Under the pieces are notes generated by a model. It saw only the letters and a program-made list of their open reading frames with translations, was not told where the DNA came from and ran no database searches. Made by a program: the position numbers and the translations under genes. This document shows positions 1-11,542 of a stretch of DNA of 64,000 bases, piece by piece. Location of the stretch: contig CP075494.1 of assembly GCA_021613535.1 (NCBI GenBank), positions 4,836,001 through 4,900,000 of the forward strand, given 5' to 3'. How positions within the stretch are numbered: the stretch's first letter is position 1; every line of letters begins with the position of its first letter. Origin of the DNA: Adineta vaga (Eukaryota; Rotifera).

Positions 1-1996
1 TAATCATTTTCGTTGGAATATTAAGACTATTCAATGCTCGTTCTAATATAAAATTTTCCGATGCAGCGACACGAATATCATTCGAAGGCACGATAATAAG
101 TGTCGGTGTGCGAACTTTATTCATACGAAATATTGCAGCTTCTCCTTGATACAAATGAGGCACTTGCCATGGAAAACCACCGAACATATAAACACTAGTC
201 AAAGGTATATCAGTTAATCCCCAATCGGCAACATGTTCAGATGCACCAGCACCGGAAAGTGCAGCATTAAATCGAGTTGTTTCTGTAATGATCCAATTTG
301 TTAAATAAGCACCGTAACTATAACCACCGATGGTCAACCGTTTCGAATCGACAATTTCATCTTGAATTAAAGCATCTACACCATAAAGAATATCTTTTGC
401 TGGTTTTGAAACAATCTGAAATCGTACGCCTTGTAAGAATCCATCACCATATCCTAAATATCACGAGAGAATTATCGAATACGAAATGTATAAAACAATA
501 TCTGACTGACCTGTTGAACCACGATAGTTTGGTTGAAAAACAAGCCATCCTTCTGTAGCCATAATTGGTGCTAAGTAATACCAATCAGGACGAAAACTAT
601 TTACATCTGCATCATTTGGACCACCATGAATAAGTACAAATAAGGGTAAATTTTTCTCTTCAAATTTATCGGGTGGATATACAAGAATTCCTTCGATTTC
701 GGTTTGATCATCTTTATTTGTCCATCGATAAGCTTTACCCTTTGGAAGATTTCGTTCAGTAAATAATTTATTTTCATAAGTCAATTGTTGTGCTGTATTT
801 AGCTGATCAATCTGATCGATAAAATAGACTTCTTGAGGTTTTTCAAAAGATGAATGAATAAAAGCAACCGTTGAACTTTTCCCACTCGAAGACGTAACAA
901 TGTTTTCATAAGTTCCATTCCAACCATTCAGTCGATTTAATTCGGTATTCGCTAATCGTTGTGTATAAATTTGAACTTCTGTGCTCAGTTGACCTGAGAA
1001 AGCAACACCTTCCTGTCCACCTTGTAATAGAATGTAATTTGTAATTGCTCCGTTAAATTGATGAGCCCAACGTTCAATTTGACGCGTATTTGGATTGATC
1101 TTATATAATCGTCCTTGTGTATCTTCATACTTACCTTCAATAGATCCTGCTGCACTCACCATAAAAAATATCGATCCATCGTTTGCCCATTTTAAATTTC
1201 GTTCCACTGCTGAATTATTCGTCAATCTTACTGGTATCAGTGGTAATGGTTTTGTCAAATCGAGAGAATAAAGTTCGTAATCTGATATAAATTCCATATT
1301 TGATGATGCCGGTGCAGTTGAATATACTAACTGTTTTCCATCAGGTGAACAAATTATTTCATTGATACTGTATGTGATATTGATCAACGATTCTATTTTG
1401 ACTATTGTCATATTTTCAATATCAACTCGAAAAATTGTATCACCTCGATCTTGTTCACGATGTTCTATCACATCTTTCCATTCATTTTCATATTCGAATT
1501 GAACATCTTTCGACCGGGATGTTCAAGTTGCAAAATAAATACTCATTGATGTTGTTGACCATGTAAACGTATGAAGAATTTCTGTACCAATAGAAAGAGG
1601 TATCATTTGATTTGTACGAATTGAATAAAGATGAATATATTGTTCAATATCCGAAAATTTCATTTTTCGACTTCGTTCTGTAGAATTATCAACGAGTATC
1701 AAAGCAATAAAATCACCTTTCCATTGTGGTGGAAAACTACTTGCTTGTTTAGTTATTAATATTCGAGTATTATTTCTTAAAGTCTGTAAATAAAGATGTT
1801 TTTCATTGATATTTTGATCCCATACACGATGTATTGTTTGAATAAGAATCGATTGTTCATCATTCGGTGAAAGAGTTAAAGATGAAAAATATGTATAATT
1901 AAAAAATTCATCGAATGTTACTTTTGATAGAGATAAGACACTCTCATTATTCAGCCAAATACATAATAAAAGAATGAGATAAACTTTAGTAGCCAT
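1..1996 (-). pseudogene. S9 family serine peptidase (DPP/acylaminoacyl-peptidase type), 3' end off the window, in-frame TGA
   Basis: The reading begins with a signal peptide (residues 1-22, ATG at 1994-1996), followed by a beta-propeller-like region and then an alpha/beta-hydrolase domain. HGGPN marks the oxyanion region and GGYSYG carries the nucleophile Ser (codon at 317-319). The Asp of the triad lies in SNDIRV near 80-100; the His would be beyond position 1. One intron (454-510, GT..AG, phase 1) is clear. Both halves are in the same frame, but a TGA at 1523-1525 separates them, between FAT and TSRSKD. No plausible intron removes it. The rest of the frame is clean, so this is a very young pseudogene, a null allele, a sequence error or readthrough. 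The family cleaves short peptides; the signal peptide suggests secretion or lumenal location. Closest resemblance is to the DPF-5/6 group of animal S9 peptidases. Confidence 0.8.
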
Positions 1997-2506
1997 AGAT
2001 GATGTCTATATAGGATATGAATTGTATTCAATCTGTTATTTATACATATTCATACATAAATGTTAAGATTTATTCTTTGTACTCAATCTGATAAAGCTCA
2101 TTGTGTCAAAAAATATGATGACAAAGGTCTAATATTCATATGTAATACAAGAAGATTCTTTTGTATTTGAATGTGGATTAAAGAAAAAGAATAGAAGAAA
2201 TTCAACGATTCTTTTATATAATCGAATGACATATAGTTTTTGTTGATTTTATTTGTGAGTCATTTATATTCTGATAAAGAATAAACACACTGTAACAAAT
2301 GATAAAAATCACGAGAAGATTTTTTGCAAAAAAATCTCGTTAGATATTATTTGATATTTGATCATGCTCTTATCTAAAACAAATATTTAATGAAAGACAA
2401 AAGAAGAACAAATTATTGACTCATTTACTTTTATCATTGTTCTATTTTGAGTATAAAACTAAGAATTTTGCACGGGATTTCATCGTGAAACTTTAGTAAA
2501 AACAGA
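1997..2506. other. Intergenic, divergent promoter region
   Basis: About 500 bp between the peptidase start and the start of the membrane-protein gene, which diverge here, so both promoters should lie in it. The sequence is AT-rich without a recognisable coding stretch, tRNA or repeat. Confidence 0.5.
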
Positions 2507-3262
2507 ATGATTGGCATTCCAGTTAATCCAAATTCAGTTCATGTTTCCATGATTCAAAGTAAGGCATCGATATGGTTTGAATTCATTTTTTTTCAACTGA
2601 ATATCATATAGCTGGATGTACAACGGGAGAATTTGATTCAACTTATCCTGTTCATCTGAATGGAATTATAAGTCAAACAGAATATCAAGAATCTATTCAT
2701 AAAATAAATCAAGCTATTCATTCAAATAAGAAATATTTTACTGCTATGTGGGTTTTTTTTACTTTGACAATGGTTATGGGAACAATTTGTTTTCTTGTTT
2801 CTGGATTAACAGCAAGAGAGTATATTAGATCGTCATTTTTTATCTTGCTTGGTCTTGGAGTGTTCTTCACAAGTATTGGTTCAGCAGTGGTTGGTATCGG
2901 TGCTTGTGTGCTTACCACACGACGACAAGCACATCTACGACAAGCAGTTGCCGAAGAATCAATGAAATATTCTTCAAGATCACCAATACCATGTAGCTGG
3001 AGATTAGATACTTCACGAAATTTACCTGGCTTCTATACAAATCAAAATAATTACAATTTAGCTTATAATGTAAGTACATCCTTTCTTCTGTTCATCATCT
3101 TGAGATTATTGTATTTATTTCTAGTTAATTATTGATATTGGTCGTTCTACTTCGATGGCAACTAATTTTCACGGATCATATTCAAATAAAGTTGCACCTG
3201 CACCAGCATCTATCTATGAACAACAATACAATCCTTCACCTCCATCTTATTCGTTTCAATAG
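2507..3262 (+). CDS. Small two-helix membrane protein, family copy 1, C-terminal zinc ribbon lost
   Basis: Three exons (2507-2558, 2612-3069, 3125-3262) with phases 1 and 0 encode 215 residues. A short leader is followed by the block EFDSTYPVHLNGIISQ. Two hydrophobic helices come next (about residues 62-84 and 92-115), then a basic stretch with the family motif SSRSPIPCSWRLD, and a Pro/Ser/Tyr-rich tail. The paralogue at 20117-20976 has the same first two exon lengths (52 and 458 nt) and intron phases. Copy 1 stops at TAG 3260, just where the paralogue continues into a CxxC zinc ribbon. I do not recognise the family and assign no function. Topology suggests a membrane protein with a cytoplasmic tail. 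Confidence 0.75.
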
Positions 3263-3352
3263 TTAGAAGTCTGCTCAAAAATGTAATATTCCACGATCAA
3301 ATCTTTCCACTAATTTTTGTTCAGCATGTGCACTTCGATTTAATAAATAATC
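3263..3352 (+). pseudogene. Remnant of the zinc-ribbon coding sequence downstream of copy 1
   Basis: Directly after the TAG, the sequence still reads VCSKM and, after a one-base shift, CNIPRSNLSTNFCSACALRF. This parallels the VCSRCGVARQ..NKMCSSCGQMF tail of the intact paralogue near 20889-20970. It looks like a lost 3' coding segment, now 3' UTR. Confidence 0.65.
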
Positions 3353-3534
3353 AGTCTATTTTTAAATAATTAGAATATATCTTTCAATACAAAGAAACAA
3401 TTAAAATTTTATTTTCGAAATTAAAATATATACAATAACGTTAATAATCATTTCCATCGTACATATAAATAAATCTCCTTACAATTTCGTTCAATTGTAC
3501 AATTAAGAAATAAGCGTTCATCAGAAATTACTTT

Positions 3535-5290
3535 TTATAAATCATTTATCATTGCATTATCAATGGTCGGTAAACAAAAGCAGAATAATCGAAAACGAAA
3601 ATCAAGTTTGATGTAAATCATCGATAGAATATGTTGAATAAACGTTTTAATATTGATCTGATTCATATCATCTATTTTAATATATTTCAAACGAGGAAAA
3701 AATTTCATAAGAAAATGAATTTCTCTCATATTTGTTATCTTCATCAAATTCAATTTGGTTATTGGATTTGACTTGGATTCTGAATGATAAATTAATAAAT
3801 CTTGATTGGATATATAACCATTTTCTTCTAAGGATAACGAATGAATTCTTAATGAATCAAGTTCTTTGAATGAAGATAAAATTTCACTTAATTCAAAAAT
3901 AGTAACTTTTTCTACAATTTCCAAATGATAAATATTTGTTATACTTAAAACATGATCAATATTTTCTAGTAATACATCAAAATCATCATATGCGACAATC
4001 AATCGCGTCGCTTTTGAAAGCTTGTTGAAAGATTTACTCATTTTCTTTTGTCCATCATCATACCATCTCTTTCTAAATGAATTAATCAATCAATAGGAAA
4101 GAAAATATAATTCGAAGGAATCTACTTAGGTGACTGAATTGCGTATGTAATTAAATGATAATCAATATTGACATCAAGTATCCAATTTCGTTCAATCCAA
4201 AATGGTGAAATGAATTGATTACGCATGTTAAAATACGCAGAATCTTGACAATAATTTCGAAAGGCTATAGAATAATTCAAATGAAAATCTTCTAATCTAG
4301 GTAAATATTGAACAATTAATTGTTCCCATCGATTACTATCGAGATAGGTAATATCATAAGATAAACTTGAAAGACGTATATATGTTAATGAACAATTAAT
4401 TTTACTAATGAACATTTCAAATTCATTAAATGTTACATAATAAACATATAGAATAAGATGTGTTAAATTTGATAATGTTATTGATGAAGTAATGTTGATA
4501 TGCTCATGAATATTAGTTGTATAAACACAATTGAGATGACAAAGTTGAGGTGTATAAGAAGTTAATCGAGAAAGATCTTGAAAAGTACAATCATGACCAA
4601 TATCAAGATGTTCAATAGTACTCAATTGTTTATTGTTGATTGGTATTAATGAAATACTATTTTGATCACCATGAGAAATGAATTTGTTGTATTTTAACTT
4701 GGGCAAATCGAATATTAATCGATAGATTTCATTGAGATTAGTATATGTATTCCATCCTTCGATAATCAATGAAAATAAACGAGGTAAACAAACTAGATTA
4801 ATAAGGATTGGAATAAGTACATTTGATTCGATTTGTACCATGTGTAGTGATTCAAGATGATCGAATGATGAATTAATAGTTAGTTCTGGAAATAATAGAT
4901 CAGTATATATTGGTTTTAATAAACAAAGTGAATAGATTTGATGTTTATTTATATGTTGAAACTGTTTGTAATTATTTATACATGTTTCATTCGATTCCGA
5001 AAGATAAAGTTGAATTTTAAATAGAAGTGATGAAGAATTGATTAGTTTATTGAAACGAGTATTAAGATTTGTAAAAGCATTGCGAATATCAATACCATCA
5101 AGATAATCAAATATTTCATAGAATAATTCATTAGGAAAGTTTTCGATAGAAATTATGGATAGTCTTTCATCCAATGTAACTAAATAAATATATGAAAAAA
5201 AACAAGATAACAACTAGCAGGTTCAATCTTACTTCGAAATCGTTTTGTTCCTCCATCAAAGAAATTCGATGGTCGTTTATTCTTATCCAT
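3535..5290 (-). CDS. F-box protein with leucine-rich C-terminal region
   Basis: Three exons on the minus strand (5290-5233, 5179-4126, 4072-3535) join in consistent phase (1, 2) across 53-bp introns, giving about 549 residues. The N-terminus is MDKNKRPSNFFDGGTKRFR. An F-box follows at about residues 28-65, with the core FPNELFYEIFDYLDGIDI. The remainder is an irregular leucine/isoleucine-rich region resembling degenerate LRRs. F-box proteins normally recruit substrates to SCF ubiquitin ligases through Skp1, with the C-terminal region selecting the substrate; that role is inferred from the family. Without the last splice the protein would end early at 4122-4124; the spliced junction SPK-KRWYDDG is preferred because the downstream frame is open for 179 codons. 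Confidence 0.8.
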
Positions 5291-5742
5291 TGTATGCATT
5301 TCTTTGGACTATTTAGTTTGATCTATACTGTTAACTATTATATATATATGTACAAATTTGTTTAGATTGGTTAGTTTTTCTTAACGAAAGAGAATGAACG
5401 ATGGTAGCATAACATTTGAATTCTTTTACTTTTTCACGAGAAATATAACTTCGATGAATCATTCTTCATTTCTGTCGTAGTAAACGCAAAATATTTCAAA
5501 ATCAATATTACACTATACATGCAAAATGAGAATATGTTCTTTTGTGAATAAATGTATAAAGCACAAATATCTATTGATGTAAAAATAAAATGGTAGGATG
5601 ACTCATTACATACAGAATAGAAAAGAAAATAGTTCTTCTTTCTTCAAAACATGTGAGAGAAAGAGCGGTTATTACACAAGTTAAAAGTAATGCATATACA
5701 TTCTATGATAGTAGATCATGCAAGTTTTTCGTCTAATAATAA
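5291..5742. other. Intergenic, divergent promoter region
   Basis: AT-rich stretch between the divergently transcribed F-box and reductase genes. No ORF, repeat or RNA gene is evident. Confidence 0.5.
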
Positions 5743-8700
5743 ATGACGACAGATTCGAACGTTTTTATAAAACCAAGTTTTTGGGAATGTGATAGTTGTC
5801 AACGTATTCTTAAACATGGTGAATTTCGTTTTAATTGCACTGTTTGTCCTGATTATGATCAATGTGAAACCTGTGCAACATCTAAACAATCGATTCATCC
5901 TCATCGATTAGTTCGTGAAGTTGCGTATGGTTATGTCGAGCAAGTAGAATGCACTCGGGAAGATTTGTCTTCGCGAATTCAAACTGCAATTACAACTTAT
6001 CAGGATCGTTTTTGTATGGGTGTCCGAGATATTGATTCAAATAATCCAGGAAACTATGTAGATTCATATTCATGGCAAACATTTAAAACAATCGGTGAAC
6101 GAATAATAAATTTCAGTCATGGATTACGACGTTTGATGAAACCACGTGATTTTCTTGCTATTTGTGCAGCTAATCGACCTGAATGGTTAATCACGGATTT
6201 TGCATCTATTCTACAGAGTTTTATTACTGTACCTATCTATTGTCTTTTCAATGATCGTGAAGTTGCCTTTATTATCAGAAATACACCTATATCTATTGTC
6301 GTTTGCGATAGAGATATGTTACCAAAATTTATTCGCATACATTCCGAATGTCCTACATTACGACACATCATATGCATGGATCCAATCGTTGAGCCCATCT
6401 CAAGTAAGTTAAAAAAAATGACTAATTATTCGAAGAGAAACTTTTGAAATCAATTTTAGAAATAGATGGTTTGTCTATTCATGATATGAGTACTATTGAA
6501 AGATATGGTTCAATGAAACGATATGAATATGTTCTTATTAAACCTGATGACTGTATTACTATTATATATACTAGTGGTAGCTCAGGATTCCCCAAAGGAG
6601 CTATGATCTCGGAGAGTTCATATAGAAGCAATTTTCCACCGTTAAATTTATCATTTCGAGATGAACATGTTAAATTGTGTTATCGACCATTAGCTTGGGC
6701 AACCGATCGGCAAGGTTCAATTGCAGTATTTCTCGGTGGAGGACGTATTGGATTTTCAACAGGTGATGTCAATCGTCTTATGGAAGAATTACTTTTAGTC
6801 AGACCAACAAGTTTCTCCGGTCCACCAACGATTTGGAATAAAATCTATTCGGAATATAAAGCAACTCTTTCATTAATAACAACAGATCAATCAATCAATG
6901 AAGTAGAAAAGAGTGAAGAAATACTTTTAAAACAATTTGCAAAATTAATTCCAAATCGATGTAAAATCCTTTCGATTGGTGGTGCTATGGTTAGTCCGAA
7001 TGTTTTCAATTTTATGAAACGCTGCTTTCCACAATGTCACATTATGGAATCTTACGGAACTACCGAATGTGGAAGTATAACTTTCGATAATCTTCTTGAA
7101 AATGCTATCGAATATCGTTTGGAATCAGTCATCGAAATGGGTTACACACTTGAAGATAAACCATTTCCACGAGGAGAATTATTAGTTAAAACACAGAAAA
7201 TGTTTTTAGGATATATTAATAATCCTGAAGAAACCAAAGCGGCATTTACTGATGATGGATTTTTTCGTACTGGAGATATCGTTGAATTACGTCCTGTAGA
7301 TGATGGTCAACCTACAATACGTGTTATTGATCGAAAGAAAAATTTTTTCAAGCTTTCACAAGGACAATTTGTATCACCGGAATTTCTCGAAGATATCTAT
7401 CGACAAAGTCCATTCGTTGAGCAAATCTATGTACATGGTAATCTTCTTGAGGATTCTGTTGTAGCAGTGATCGTACCAAACAAAGAATATGCTCGAGCAT
7501 TTGCGAACAAACATAATCTAAATGATTTCAATACTAATGAAGCAGAGAAATTATTATACAATGCGATTATGCAAGATTTACGATCATTAGCAAAGAAAGA
7601 ATCACTTCGAAAACATGAAATTCCATGTAGATTTATTATTAGCTTTGAACCATTTACATCTGAAAATGGTTTACTTACATCTTCAATGAAACTTTGTCGA
7701 TATCGATTAGCTGCTCATTTCAATGATCAATTGAAAACTAATGAATCAGTCGAAAATCGACTAAAGAATCTGATTGAAAAAGCCACCGGAAAGGAATTAA
7801 TCGTAGATTCATCAACAAATTTTATTTCTATTGGTGGTGATTCATTGGCTGCTGTACGTCTTTCTCGTATGATACACGAAAACTTGGGAGTATCGATTCC
7901 ATTGAATTTTCTTTTTGATTCTAATATGACTTTGGAAAGTTTAGCCGATATAGTAAAGAATCCATCTCAAATCTCAGCAATATCCGATTCCATCGTACCA
8001 CAACTATTACATGATGCTGAAGAAGAACTCAACGTACAGATTGGTGAAAAGAAAAGTACAGTTGATTCCCCCTCGGTTATTTTTATTACAGGAACAACTG
8101 GTTTCATTGGAGCTTTCTTATTAAACGAACTATTGAAAGTATATCCTTCTGATTGTAAATTTGTCTGTTTAGTACGATGTGAAGAATCTGTATCATCATT
8201 CGATCGTATTCGAGAAAATATGGTATTTCTCAAATTGTGGAAGGAAGAATTACGAGATCGTATTGTTGCATTGCGTGGTGATCTTGCTCAAGAATGCTTT
8301 GGACTTGATGGTGAAACGTATTGCAAATGGGCAAGTCAAACAGATATAATTTTTCATTGTGGTGCGATAGTTAATTTTATATTACCTTATAACAAACTCT
8401 ATCGTTCCAATGTTTGCGGAACGCGTGAAATAATTCGCTTTGCAACTTATAATACTGCAACATGTATTCCCGTACATTACATATCGACAATGAGTGTACT
8501 GCCTTCGACGACACTGTACAATGAAGTGCCTATCGATGAAATCTCACCAAATCATTTGAAAAGCGGTTATTCACAAAGTAAATGGGTAGCAGAGAAACTT
8601 ATTGATAAAGCCATTCGTCTCGGTCTACCAGTGACAATCTATCGACTTGGATCAATGTGGGGTGATACTGAAACTGGTGCTTGTAATCAACATGATATTC

Positions 8701-9158
8701 ACACATTATTACTCGGAGCAATCATAAAAACTAGTTGCTATCCAAAAACAGTTACCAATACAAAACTAAATGGTTTACCCGCAAATTTAGCAGCTCAAAG
8801 TATTGTTTCATTGAGTCGTAATCAATCGAATGGTTATGGTAAAATCTATCCTATTGTTCCATCAGGTAATGGAATATCATTTCAGACTATCATCGAAAGT
8901 ATGCAAGAGTGTGGTATGACACTTAGCGATGTTTCATACGATGAATGGAAAATGAAATTAATGGAACAATCAACAAAAAAACAATCTTATGAATCGATCG
9001 CCGAATTTTTTGCCGACAATCCATTCGAACGAAAAGCATTTCAAAATTCAGCGATCGATCATGTTTACGTTGTGAAATGGCTGCAGTTTATATCAAGTCA
9101 TATTGTTCATGGAATTTCTCAAGACTTAACTAATAAGACCGCCAACGACAACCAATAG
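5743..9158 (+). CDS. ZZ zinc finger-carboxylic acid reductase fusion (A-T-R enzyme)
   Basis: Two exons (5743-6403, 6460-9158; 56-bp intron, phase 1) encode 1119 residues. A ZZ zinc finger comes first (C16, C19, C32, C35, C41, C44, H52, H54). Then an acyl-adenylate-forming domain with the P-loop YTSGSSGFPKGA (about 257-268), YGTTECG (419-425), the FRTGD motif and the A8 hinge DRKKNFFKLSQGQ. Next is a carrier domain with the phosphopantetheine site GGDSL (Ser682). A thioester reductase/SDR domain ends the chain, with the nucleotide-binding TGTTGFIG (about 764) and the YSQSK pair (Tyr924, Lys928). This is the order of carboxylic acid reductases, which turn fatty or aryl acids into aldehydes with ATP and NADPH after 4'-phosphopantetheinylation. 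Length matches bacterial/fungal CARs (about 1150-1180). The ZZ finger is unusual. Horizontal origin of the catalytic part is an inference. Confidence 0.88.
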
Positions 9159-9316
9159 AGAGAAGGATTAAATTAGAGCTCTTTTCTTTTGAACATCTTT
9201 ACATGTTTTCGTCTGTGTCATCTATTGAATTGAAAACTCTTTGTTTCCTCCGAAATATTATTTTAAAATAAAAATCATGTCTCAATATCTTCAAAATCTC
9301 GTCAGTAATCAGGCAC

Positions 9317-11161
9317 CTATATTGTTGTTGTTGTTATATGATTGGTTATCAGTGAACACTCTTTCCGTCGTTGATTAAAATAAACAGCATTTGAAATCAG
9401 ATAAACAGTAATTGATAATAATACGCAAATAATCAAAAGTACAGGGAAATATTTCCAATCATGATCAATTACAATACCTGAATCATTTTAAAACTATACT
9501 TTCTTTTTTTTCCATATATTCACAAACAATCTATTTACCTGCCAGATTTTCAAAGATGATAGATCCGAGTGATGATGCACAAAGAAGTAGAGCAAGAAAT
9601 ACAGGTGTTATGTTCAATCGTTGATTGATTAGACCCAACGATAAAGGAAATAATGGAGCAAAGATTAATCCAGTAATTGCACTAAGAAGATTTAAAGTTG
9701 TTAAAGTCAAATCGGTAGTCCAAATCAAAAGAAGCCATCCGAGAGCTGAGCATAATCCACCAAACCAAATAATATTCATACAATTATAAACAGAGAACAT
9801 TAAAGATACAATTGCTACAATTAATCGACCAATCTACATAAAAGGATAATAATAAAAATAGAGCTCTCTCTCCTGTGTGCTAATTAATCGATCTGTGGTA
9901 CATACCGAAAATGAAAGCCAATATAAAATAGTGCCTAAATTTGCAGTCTTATTTGTGATATGAGATTGTTCAGATCTGAGGTACGTAAATAAGAATTTAG
10001 AAAAAATGTGTTCGTCTGCCGCGATAAAGAATTTATAAGATAGAAATATTATTGATAGAAATAAACCATATCGGTAATTTCCCCAACCAAACGTACCAGG
10101 AGAATATGATAAAACTACATGTTGATCTTCGAAATGATTCGTATTTTCTGCATTTGTTCTCAACGTGCAGTGATCAATCTAAATATTTATTGAAATTTCT
10201 TATTTTTTTAAGTAAATAACCAATTGTCTATCAAACTTTTAATCTTTGTCTTTGATTTTTGCAATCTCGAATATAAAAGATGACATGTCCAGCAGCAATT
10301 AAAACACATAAACTTGTCGTAATGAAATACAGAATGGCAAGATTGGAATTTTCATTTATTTTAACAATTCTTGTATGGTCTGTAATACTGATTGATGAAG
10401 GTTTTTCAATAAGAAATGGTCGAGCGAACAAATTGACAAATATAGCACCGATTCCATATCCAAATTGAACAATACTTATTGGAGTTGCTGCGTGTTCACC
10501 CCAAATACTCAATAGAATATTAAGTCCAGCTAGTCAAAAATAAATCAATATCATTGAAATTTTAAGAAAATTTTCTTATTATTACCTAAATCAGTAAGTC
10601 CTTGCGAAGCTCCTTGAAAGAAAAACAAAATACACATTAATACCAATGATGTTACAAATGGTGTAGCACAAACCACTAAAATCACACAAAATCCGAGTTT
10701 ATCTTTCTACATGATGCATTCATTTTACTTATAGCTGATATGATAAATGAAAGAATCAAAAGACCTTCAGGATATTTGTCCACAGTATTTGGTATAATAA
10801 GACCGAGCATATTAGCAATTAAATAGCCGAAGTTTCTTAATGCGAGTGCAGATACAATATCACCGTATCCGATTTTAGTATGTTCAGCCAGTCTTGGTGA
10901 TGTTGCATTAATCAATTCAAGATGCAAACCCTTTAATAATACAAAAACATTATTATTCATAGTTTATTCAATTAATACACGTTCATGAGTAGATTTAGGA
11001 TACTTGTACAATTTTATAGGACTATGATGAGTTTTCTTACGTATGAGACATACCATAATAATCCAGGTTAAAAGAAGAAATCCCGTTTGCATTAGATTCC
11101 ATTGATACTTTAAATAAATTCTTATTCCTGGTGGTGACTGTTCAATTAATTTCATTATCAT
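9317..11161 (-). CDS. MFS transporter, NaGLT1/MFSD4-like (tandem copy 1)
   Basis: Seven exons join in frame: 11161-11054, 10930-10729, 10675-10586, 10529-10237, 10178-9906, 9833-9539 and 9477-9317. They give 473 residues and about 12 hydrophobic helices. Recognisable blocks are the first-helix GLHLELI, the TM-rich FGYGIGAIFVNLFARPFL near the middle, and FAPLFPLSLGLI in the second half. The general pattern suits the MFSD4/sodium-dependent glucose transporter 1 group of the major facilitator superfamily, and the length is right; the substrate cannot be read from sequence. Start is ATG at 11159-11161, with an alternative ATG six bases downstream. It lies 381 bp from its paralogue (11543-13284) with matching exon structure, so the pair arose by tandem duplication. 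Intron 1 is 123 bp, longer than most here. Confidence 0.7.
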
Positions 11162-11542
11162 TTAGTTTATTATCAAAACATCATTTAATACTAACTAATC
11201 CATGTGCATTTATATTGTACATTAAAAAACTTGATACGATAGGTAAAGAAAGGAGAATATAATTACTAGACACGAAAGTATTGTGTCTATGAATAGACAT
11301 TACTTTTTCTTTGTTCTATCTCTTCGCGATAAGAACAGTCATTACAAGTCATGAGGTTGATTCTTATTCATATTATTATGACTGGATGTCATCGTACAAA
11401 TATCTGCATTTCATTTTCGGATGTATCACAATAGTTGTTATTATTACAGATTTATATTTGAACATTCATTGCACTTACAACGCTCTAGTTTGCATGTGAG
11501 TACTGAGTGCATTTCAAACATTATCACTAATCTATGAGTCAT
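11162..11542. other. Intergenic between tandem MFS transporter genes
   Basis: Contains the presumed promoter of copy 1 and the 3' end of copy 2, both on the minus strand. A 62-codon plus-strand open frame at 11311-11499 has no support. Confidence 0.5.

Noticed and set aside
4122-5213. F-box protein ending at TAG 4122
   Set aside because: A GT..AG intron at 4125-4073 joins in phase to a further 179-codon exon of the same character.
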